Shown piece by piece: positions 36,194 to 42,055 of a stretch of DNA of 64,000 nt; the stretch's first letter is position 1; each line of letters starts with the position of its first letter. A program made the position numbers and the translations under genes. Source of the DNA: Planctomycetaceae bacterium (GTDB lineage Bacteria; Planctomycetota; Planctomycetia; Planctomycetales; Planctomycetaceae); the NCBI GenBank assembly GCA_021732995.1, contig JAKFWA010000131.1, positions 1 through 64,000 of the forward strand, given 5' to 3'. Below the pieces are notes generated by a model. It was given only the letters and a program-made list of their open reading frames with translations, did no database searches and was not told the origin of the DNA.

Positions 36194-36804
36194 CCTCGTC
36201 GGCATCAACACCGCCCGGCGTGTTCGTACATCCGCAGGCGTTATGCGAATCAGCACGTGTGGGGTCTGGCACCCGAATCTGGGCGTTCGCGCATGTGACC
36301 GACGGCGCGGTCGTGGGCTGCGACTGCAACCTCGGCGACGCAGTGTACGTTGAGCGTGGGGCCATCATCGGTGATCGAGTGACCGTCAAGAATGGCGTCA
36401 TGCTATGGGCCGGTGTGACGATTGAAGACGAGGCGTTCATCGGCCCGGCGGTAGTCTTCAGCAACGATAAGTATCCGCGCAGTCCGCGTCTGCCGCTGGT
36501 TCGTGACCGTTATCAAGACCCGGTGAACTGGCTACTGCCGACTCTTGTCAGTCGCGGTGCCAGCCTCGGTGCGGGAGCGGTCATTCTGCCGGGCGTGACA
36601 ATTGGCCCCTTCGCGATGGTTGCGGCGGGCTCTGTCATAACTCACGACGTACCCGCTCATCGGTTGGTCGTCGGCAATCCGGCGCGCGTTGTGGGTTGGG
36701 TCTGTGCGTGCGGCGGAAAGCTGAGCGCTGGTGGAACATGCTGCCTGTGCAACAAGAATCACGAGTTTGATGGAGACCAGTTGCGAACGGTTCACGAGAG
36801 TTGA
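36190..36804 (+). CDS. Left-handed beta-helix acyltransferase (WlbB/WbpD-like)
   Basis: 204 residues. Hexapeptide repeats run through the protein (VGSGTRIWAFAHVTDGAVVG, NLGDAVYVERGAIIGDRV, GVMLWAGVTIEDEAFIG, SLGAGAVILPGVTIGPFAM). The loop VVFSNDKYPRS is diagnostic of N-acetyltransferases that acetylate a 3-amino sugar nucleotide. The C-terminus has a small Cys cluster (CACGGKLSAGGTCCLC) that could hold zinc, a common end for this group. With the dehydrogenase and aminotransferase downstream it makes the set that forms a 3-acetamido or 2,3-diacetamido sugar. The start ATG overlaps the stop of the GT39 gene. Confidence 0.87.
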   Translation: MTSSASTPPGVFVHPQALCESARVGSGTRIWAFAHVTDGAVVGCDCNLGDAVYVERGAIIGDRVTVKNGVMLWAGVTIEDEAFIGPAVVFSNDKYPRSPRLPLVRDRYQDPVNWLLPTLVSRGASLGAGAVILPGVTIGPFAMVAAGSVITHDVPAHRLVVGNPARVVGWVCACGGKLSAGGTCCLCNKNHEFDGDQLRTVHES

Positions 36805-36820
36805 GATGACGCGTTTGTAG

Positions 36821-36861
36821 GTCGGACAATCCTGTCCGACAGCCGGACAGGATTGTCCGGC
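36821..36861. repeat. GGACAATC-type intergenic palindrome (copy 1)
   Basis: Arms at 36821-36840 and 36842-36861 pair over 18 of 20 positions with one base between. The core GGACAATCCTGTCC matches the GGACAATC cores at 49607-49657 and 54987-55042. It lies between two plus-strand genes of the same set. Confidence 0.75.
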
Positions 36862-36915
36862 CCACTTTGCCGTTTCAGCTCCGATGGTCCACTACCTTGA
36901 AGGAGATTTCGCGAC

Positions 36916-37638
36916 GTGTATCAGGGAAAACGGGTCGCCGTGATTGCTCCGGCCTACAACGAAGAGATCAACATCGCGAAGACGGTCGCACGCATTCCGC
37001 GCGACTTTGCTGATGTGATTCTGGTTGTCGATGATGGTTCAACGGATGCCACCGCCGAAGCTGCACGGGGTCAGGGGGCCGAAGTCCTCTCGATGGCTCG
37101 CCGCTCCGGAGTTGGCTGCGCGTTGCGTTCCGCTCTGGAAGAAGTGCGTCGCCGGGAAATTGATATCGCGGTCATCATGGCTGGCAACAACAAGGACGAG
37201 CCGCTGGAGATTCCGCGCTTGCTGGACCCGATCTGCGGCGACGAGGCCGACCTGGTGATCGGATCACGATATCTCAATGGAGGAGCGTGGGGTGGTGACA
37301 TGCCGCTCTATCGACGCTTCGCTACTCGACTGCACCCCTGGCTGATGAGCGCGTTCGTCGGAAAGCGGCTGACGGAGTCGACCAACGGGTTCCGTGCCAT
37401 TCGCTTGAGTTGCCTCGACGACCCGCGACTGAACCTCGATCAGCGCTGGCTCGATCGTTACGGACTGGAAGTCTACCTGCTCTACCAGTTGATCCGCTGC
37501 GGCTATCGACACACCGAAGTGCCGTGCACGAAGACTTATCCGCAGCGCGGCGTGCGTTACACAAAGATGCGTCCGCTGCTGGATTGGTGGGATATTTTGC
37601 GGCCCATGCTGTTCCTGCGCTGCGGCATCAAACGCTGA
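36916..37638 (+). CDS. GT2 glycosyltransferase (polyprenyl-phosphate sugar type)
   Basis: 240 residues, GTG start with GGAG ten bases upstream. GT-A fold: IAPAYNEEINIAKTV, ILVVDDGSTDATAEAA, then SGVGCALRSAL, and the second acidic site in the form IMAGNNKDEPLEI. In most dolichol-phosphate-mannose-like enzymes this place reads MDADLQH; here the central DAD is replaced by GNN, with Asp/Glu displaced three residues. GSRYLNGGAWGGDM and TESTNGFRAIR are typical of the polyprenyl-phosphate group. It probably loads the carrier that the GT39 enzyme uses. No C-terminal membrane helix is seen. Part of the glycan set. Confidence 0.87.
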   Translation: MYQGKRVAVIAPAYNEEINIAKTVARIPRDFADVILVVDDGSTDATAEAARGQGAEVLSMARRSGVGCALRSALEEVRRREIDIAVIMAGNNKDEPLEIPRLLDPICGDEADLVIGSRYLNGGAWGGDMPLYRRFATRLHPWLMSAFVGKRLTESTNGFRAIRLSCLDDPRLNLDQRWLDRYGLEVYLLYQLIRCGYRHTEVPCTKTYPQRGVRYTKMRPLLDWWDILRPMLFLRCGIKR

Positions 37639-37775
37639 CACGCGACGATCGCGTGCAACAACGACCGTTACCAAATTCGGCCTACAAGCGTTTTGCCAAA
37701 CGGTCTAAAACCATCCCCGTTAATTCGCCCCGACCGACGAATGGATTCGAGGAATCAGGCCGCAAGGACACACGG

Positions 37776-38846
37776 ATGACCTTGATTGTGAATTGCATCG
37801 GACTGGGCCATTGGGGCCCAAATCTGGTGCGCGCGTTGAACTCGCTGCCGGACTGTCGTCTGGGCGTGGTGTGCGATGTTTCGCCCAGTCGGCTGGAACT
37901 AGCGGAACGTCAGAATCTGTTTTCCGCTGTTGAGTTCACCACGGACGCACTGCATGCAGCGACCGATGCGCGAGCCGACGCAGTCTTTGTAGCGACGCCC
38001 GCCGCGACTCACTTCGAACTGGCTAAGAGCGCGTTGTGGGCCGGCAAGCATGTGTTCGTTGAGAAGCCGTTGTGTTTGAATTCCGCCGCTGCAAATCAAC
38101 TGGTGGAACTCGCCACAACGCGGGTTAAGCAACTCGCGGTCGGGCACGTGTTCCTGTTTAACTCCGCCGTGCGAGCCATTAAGCAACTGATCGAGTCCGG
38201 TCGGTTGGGGCCAATTCAATATCTGTCTGCGACTCGAGCCAATCACGGACCGCGGCGCCCGGATGTAAATGTGCTGTGGGACCTGTCGTCGCACGACCTC
38301 AGCATGTTCCAGTACTGGCTCGGAGCTGATCCTCAAGAAGTCACCGCGTGCGGATCGAACTGTTATGCTCCCGAACTGGCGGACGTAGTGACCGCCTGCT
38401 TTGGATATGCAGACGGTGTGAAAGCTCACGTGCACGCGAATTGGGCGAGCCCTCACAAGACGCGTGAAATCGTTGTGGCCGGTAGCGCCCTGACTGCCGT
38501 GTGGAGCGACACGGCCGGGATGCCTCCACTACGAGTCTACGAAAGTCGATCGAGATGCGACGCGACCCCGTCCGCTCCCGTGCCGTTAACTGAGCTGGGG
38601 CTGGTCGAGCAGAAGTTCTCAGAACCGCTGGTGGCCGAATGCCAGCATTTTCTGGACGCCGTTCAGGGGCGAGTGACCTTGCTCAACGATGGCGATTCAG
38701 CCTCGCGCATCGTGGCTGCGTTGGAAGCCGCCGACCTGTCGCTGCAACGACAATCGACGCTGATCAAGATCGACAACATCAATCTCGCTCACCGGTCAAC
38801 GACCTCAGACGTGACATGTCACGAAAGCGGGCGCCGCGCCGCCTGA
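37776..38846 (+). CDS. Gfo/Idh/MocA oxidoreductase (WlbA-like)
   Basis: 356 residues from the ATG at 37776 (MTLIVNCIGLGHWGPNLVRAL). The frame is open to 37410 but there overlaps the GT2 gene. The dinucleotide-binding loop GLGHWGPN replaces the commoner GxGxxG. HVFVEKPLCLNSAAAN carries the catalytic-type EKP motif. WDLSSHDLSMFQYWLG is the usual His/Asp site region. In the wlb pathway such an enzyme oxidises C3 of a UDP-sugar acid. Here the sugar is unknown, but the order acyltransferase, transferase, dehydrogenase, aminotransferase supports the role. The aminotransferase begins 67 bases later. Confidence 0.88.
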   Translation: MTLIVNCIGLGHWGPNLVRALNSLPDCRLGVVCDVSPSRLELAERQNLFSAVEFTTDALHAATDARADAVFVATPAATHFELAKSALWAGKHVFVEKPLCLNSAAANQLVELATTRVKQLAVGHVFLFNSAVRAIKQLIESGRLGPIQYLSATRANHGPRRPDVNVLWDLSSHDLSMFQYWLGADPQEVTACGSNCYAPELADVVTACFGYADGVKAHVHANWASPHKTREIVVAGSALTAVWSDTAGMPPLRVYESRSRCDATPSAPVPLTELGLVEQKFSEPLVAECQHFLDAVQGRVTLLNDGDSASRIVAALEAADLSLQRQSTLIKIDNINLAHRSTTSDVTCHESGRRAA

Positions 38847-38912
38847 GGCCACATTGCGAATCATCGCTGTGTCTTGTTCCCGTTCGTCAGCCCCGAGTCT
38901 CGGAATCTCTGC

Positions 38913-40025
38913 ATGTCGCAATCACGCGTTCCGCTTGTCGACCTCGCCGCTCAATACGCGACGATCCGGGAAGAAGCGGAGGCAGCAATCGCCGAAGTGC
39001 ACCGCAGCAGCGGCTACATCCTCGGACGGGCAGTTGAAGAGTTTGAACAAGCGTTCGCAGCCTACTGCGGCGTCAAGGAATGCGTCGGCGTTGGCAGCGG
39101 ATCAGATGCGTTGCATCTCGTGTTGCGCGCTTATGATATCGGTCCTGGCGACGAGGTCATCGTCCCCGCGATGACGTTTGTGGCGACGGCGTTCGCTGTG
39201 AATCTGGCGGGCGCGACTCCCGTGCTGGTTGACGTACGAGCTGAAGATGCACTGCTCGATCCATCACGGATCGAAGCCGCGATCACCTCGCAAACCCGGG
39301 CAATCATTCCGGTTCATCTTTACGGCCGCCCGGCCAACATGCAGGCCATCAATGACATCGCCGCTCAGCACGGACTGGTTGTCATCGAAGATGCCGCCCA
39401 GGCACACGGCGCAACCTATCATGGTCGTCGCTGCGGATCGCTGGGCCATGCCGCCGCTTTCAGCTTCTACCCATCGAAAAATCTCGGAGCATTCGGGGAC
39501 GGCGGGGCCGTCGTCACGAATGATTCAACAGCGGCCGCGCGCCTGCGAACGTTGCGAAACTGCGGGTCGAAACGAAAATACTTTCACGACGAGGTCAGTT
39601 CCAATAGCCGACTCGACACGATTCACGCAGCGGTTCTCTCGGTGAAATTGAAGTATCTCGACCGGTGGAACGAGCAGCGTCGTCAGCATGCGGAGGTCTA
39701 TGACCGCTTCTTTCGCGAACGAATCGACGTTGGCATGGTCGAGGAAACGGCTGGCTGCGTTTCGTCGCAGCACCTCTACGTGCTGCGATCAATCGCCTGC
39801 CGAGATCGGCAACAGGTGATCGATCAGCTCAAGCGGTCCGGCGTAGACGCCGGTATCCACTACCCATTTGCTATCCATCAGCTCGATGCCTATCGCCACT
39901 TGAATCTGCCTGACGAAGCCCTGCCACAAGCTTCCCGCTGGGCGGCCGAGTGCTTCAGCCTGCCGATGTATCCGGAGCTGACAGCTCAACAGTTGCAGCA
40001 GGTGCTGGCCGCGTTTGATTCCTGA
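38913..40025 (+). CDS. DegT/DnrJ/EryC1-family sugar aminotransferase (WlbC-like)
   Basis: 370 residues from the ATG at 38913 (MSQSRVPLVDLAAQY). PLP-dependent; it adds an amino group to a keto-sugar nucleotide. VGVGSGSDALHLVLRAYDIGPGDEVIVPAMTFVAT begins the cofactor-binding fold, VIEDAAQAHGATY holds the Asp that contacts the pyridine, and FYPSKNLGAFGDGG carries the Schiff-base lysine Lys189. The ending GIHYPFAIHQLDAY is typical of this family. It is the last gene of the glycan set, converging on the five-gene minus cluster 65 bases on. Confidence 0.92.
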   Translation: MSQSRVPLVDLAAQYATIREEAEAAIAEVHRSSGYILGRAVEEFEQAFAAYCGVKECVGVGSGSDALHLVLRAYDIGPGDEVIVPAMTFVATAFAVNLAGATPVLVDVRAEDALLDPSRIEAAITSQTRAIIPVHLYGRPANMQAINDIAAQHGLVVIEDAAQAHGATYHGRRCGSLGHAAAFSFYPSKNLGAFGDGGAVVTNDSTAAARLRTLRNCGSKRKYFHDEVSSNSRLDTIHAAVLSVKLKYLDRWNEQRRQHAEVYDRFFRERIDVGMVEETAGCVSSQHLYVLRSIACRDRQQVIDQLKRSGVDAGIHYPFAIHQLDAYRHLNLPDEALPQASRWAAECFSLPMYPELTAQQLQQVLAAFDS

Positions 40026-40090
40026 TGATCGTTCACATGGGTGCCACCGGCTTGGCCAGTGGTATCCCAGTTCCTTGGTGTGACACCGCG

Positions 40091-40489
40091 CTATCCCTTG
40101 TGCAGCAGATGCCGGTATGTGTTGAGCAAGTCCCGCAGTTCTTTGGCTCCGTCCAGGAACTTCGCAGCCTCTTCCAGATCCTCGCAGTCTTCGTCGTCCT
40201 CTTCTTTCTCGGCGGCCAGACGCAGGTGCTCTTGAACGGACTCCAGCATGGCCTGATACCGCGACGGTACGAGCATCTCCCGGTTCTCAACTTGGGTGCG
40301 AATTGCATCCAGCAACTGCTGCTGCCACGACGGCGAATAGAGAATATCTGCGAGCTTCTGTTCAACGGCGATATCGCCGGGCACAACGTCAGCGGTCTGC
40401 GGTAGTCGAGCGACCTCGGGCCCCGCAGTGATCGAGATCCGCTCGATACCAACATCAAACGCAAAGCGATTGGAGATTTCACCGGCCAT
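40091..40489 (-). CDS. Unknown protein, last gene of the five-gene cluster
   Basis: 132 residues from the ATG at 40489 (MAGEISNRFAFDVGIERISI); a TTG two codons earlier is less likely. No family recognised. The first 60 residues are mixed, with DVVPGDIAVEQKLADILYSPSW. The rest is strongly helical and acidic (EKEEDDEDCEDLEEAAKFLDGAKEL), with coiled-coil character. No signal or membrane helix. It starts 15 bases after the half-ACP gene ends, so it is almost surely co-transcribed with it. It may be a partner or scaffold protein of this cluster. Confidence 0.7.
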   Translation of the reverse strand: MAGEISNRFAFDVGIERISITAGPEVARLPQTADVVPGDIAVEQKLADILYSPSWQQQLLDAIRTQVENREMLVPSRYQAMLESVQEHLRLAAEKEEDDEDCEDLEEAAKFLDGAKELRDLLNTYRHLLHKG

Positions 40490-40504
40490 AATCAAACGGC
40501 TTTC

Positions 40505-40771
40505 TTAGTCCGCTCCAAGATCCTCGACAAACCGGTCTTCGGGATAGATCTGTTCGACGGGAATGAAGAGTTGCTCAGAGACAATCTTGCGCACCTTCAA
40601 GGCGACCTCGGGTCTGGTGCCTGGGCGGCAGCGCGCCAGAAATTCGTCGTCGGTCAATAGCAGTCGAGAGGTCACAGCCAACACGGCAACTGGCCGACGG
40701 GTACAGCACCAGCACAGCAACAGAGTGCCCACTCCGCTTGCAGCAATCATCCATAAGATTGGTGTCATCAC
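40505..40771 (-). CDS. Membrane-anchored half acyl-carrier-like protein
   Basis: 88 residues. One membrane helix (PILWMIAASGVGTLLLCWCC) with Cys at its inner edge, a basic loop, then a stretch that reads like the first half of an acyl carrier protein (RPEVALKVRKIVSEQLFIPVEQIYPEDRFVEDLGAD). In real carriers DSL follows this point and its Ser takes the phosphopantetheine. Here the stop codon comes directly after DLGAD, so the Ser and the rest of the fold are absent. GGAG precedes the start. It is either a decayed carrier or a helix reused for docking. The neighbours on both sides are in the same transcript. Confidence 0.72.
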   Translation of the reverse strand: MMTPILWMIAASGVGTLLLCWCCTRRPVAVLAVTSRLLLTDDEFLARCRPGTRPEVALKVRKIVSEQLFIPVEQIYPEDRFVEDLGAD

Positions 40772-40801
40772 AAACTCCGTGTCGTCGGACTAGGAACTCA
40801 G

Positions 40802-41140
40802 CTAACCCTCTTTCGCCTTCTGTTTCGCTGTTCCCAGGTCGTTGCAGATGGTCAGAAACGAATCAAAACCGGCGATGTGAATCACTTCGCGAACCGTGGG
40901 GTTCAAGCCACAGAGCACCAGCTTGCCCTTGCGCAAGAGTTGTTTCGCCGTGTGAATCAGAACTCGCAAACCGGCGCTGGTCACCAGATTGACCGACGAA
41001 AGATCAACGACGATGCGTGTTTCTCCCTGCTTGAGAAACTCATCAATCGCGGCCTGCAATGGATCCGATGTCAGTGCATCGATACGGCCTTGTGGCTGAA
41101 CCAGAACCACACCATCAGCAACGGAGGTAGGGATGGTCAT
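40802..41140 (-). CDS. STAS-domain anti-anti-sigma factor (SpoIIAA-like)
   Basis: 112 residues. The whole protein is one STAS domain: VADGVVLVQPQGRIDALTSDPLQAAIDEFL, TRIVVDLSSVNLVTSAGLRVLIHTAKQLLRKGKLVLCGLNPTVREVI, FDSFLTICND. The Ser of NLVTSAGLRVL is the expected phosphorylation site (DxSG-type loop, here VTSAG). Such proteins release a sigma factor or another target when their Ser is not phosphorylated. Its ATG overlaps the stop of the CesT-like gene by four bases, so translation is coupled. A partner kinase or phosphatase is not in the window near it. Confidence 0.9.
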   Translation of the reverse strand: MTIPTSVADGVVLVQPQGRIDALTSDPLQAAIDEFLKQGETRIVVDLSSVNLVTSAGLRVLIHTAKQLLRKGKLVLCGLNPTVREVIHIAGFDSFLTICNDLGTAKQKAKEG

Positions 41141-41511
41141 CGGTCTTCGGCAATCTTGTTATGCAGTTCATCCAGTAACTGGAAGACGCGTTCCAGCAGC
41201 GGAAGTTGAAAGTCTGATTCGGGAATCCGGGCCAGAAAAGTGAGTTCTGAATCACCTCGCAGACCCGCTTGAATAGTAACGGGATGTTGACGGTCGTAGT
41301 GGCATGACGACAAGGCTCGGCGATAAACGAGGGCGTCAGCGTTCGACACCTGCCGCACCAGATACGCCAACACCTCGTTGTCAGCCTTCTCGAGGAACAA
41401 AGTTCCTGATCGCTCGAACGCCAGTTGAACGAGCCCGTTGTTGTCGAACGCCAGTTCGGACATACCGAGTGTCTGACCGAACTCAGCGACGGTTTGATCG
41501 ACCCAACTCAT
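41137..41511 (-). CDS. CesT-like secretion-chaperone-fold protein
   Basis: 124 residues. The N-terminal helix VDQTVAEFGQTLGMSELAFDNNGLVQLAFERSGTLFLEKAD and following strands match the pattern of type III secretion class I chaperones (a helix with LG, then D..G...L.F......LE). The C-terminal helix LPLLERVFQLLDELHN is in its usual place. These proteins form dimers that hold secreted effectors. The call rests on pattern alone, so the fold is likely but the role is uncertain. It overlaps its neighbours on both sides by four bases (ATGA junctions at 41508-41511 and 41137-41140). Confidence 0.72.
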   Translation of the reverse strand: MSWVDQTVAEFGQTLGMSELAFDNNGLVQLAFERSGTLFLEKADNEVLAYLVRQVSNADALVYRRALSSCHYDRQHPVTIQAGLRGDSELTFLARIPESDFQLPLLERVFQLLDELHNKIAEDR

Positions 41512-41801
41512 GCTTCCTCCTGGTCGACTGCGGCGTCGAGTGCCTGCTGCAGCGCCGTCAGTAATCGCTCCCGATCTTCGGAAGACTTATGAATCTTCTC
41601 TGGCAAGCGTCGGACGATGCCGTGCAGTTCGCGCAGGAAGTAGATCTTGCCTTCGTCCGAAGTGATATTGAACTGCCCCGGAAACGACAGGATCTTGTTG
41701 GGATCAATCCAACGCTGCTCGCGCAGAGAGAGCACTTCCTGAATCAGGAACAACGAAGCCGCTTCCAGCGTCTCGTCGTCCATTGTGTTGAGTAAGGACA
41801 T
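41508..41801 (-). CDS. Unknown small protein, first gene of the five-gene cluster
   Basis: 97 residues. No family recognised. Helical, acidic and soluble, with LEAASLFLIQEVLSLREQRWIDPNKIL and VRRLPEKIHKSSEDRERLLTALQQALDAAVDQEE. No signal peptide or membrane helix. It overlaps the CesT-like gene by four bases, so translation of the two is coupled and they probably act together. It is the most upstream gene and so marks the promoter side of the cluster. Confidence 0.75.
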   Translation of the reverse strand: MSLLNTMDDETLEAASLFLIQEVLSLREQRWIDPNKILSFPGQFNITSDEGKIYFLRELHGIVRRLPEKIHKSSEDRERLLTALQQALDAAVDQEEA

Positions 41802-41957
41802 AGCGGTCGTTCTCGTCTAAATCGACTTGGTTGGCGCCTTCGCGCTGCGTGAAGCCTTGGTATCTACACATCTCAGGGAGAGTTTTTGAAGGGAACGCTT
41901 GGCTGGGCGATGAGTCGGATGTTGGCGAGCGGGTCGTCGCGTAACGAATCCTCGCTG

Positions 41958-41995
41958 AAAAAAAGAGGCTGGCCCTGAGTCAGGTGCCAGCCTCT
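41958..41995 (-). terminator. Rho-independent terminator of the RTX gene
   Basis: On the plus strand AGAGGCTGGC (41964-41973) pairs perfectly with GCCAGCCTCT (41986-41995). The loop itself contains CCTGA/TCAGG, so the stem is extended. On the minus strand it ends in a run of seven T (41958-41964). It lies about 60 bases beyond the stop of the RTX gene and keeps that transcript out of the five-gene cluster. Confidence 0.85.
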
Positions 41996-42055
41996 GAGAA
42001 GGTCAGTTGCAGATTTGTCGTGGCCAGTCTCTCGACCGAGCGGCAAGGAGATCGA

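Noticed and set aside
37410-37775. Upstream extension of the Gfo/Idh/MocA frame
   Set aside because: It lies within the GT2 coding sequence in another frame; the fold begins at MTLIVNCIGLG.
40091-41801. A full type III secretion system
   Set aside because: No ATPase, export gate, ring or needle gene is in the window; only accessory-type folds are visible.
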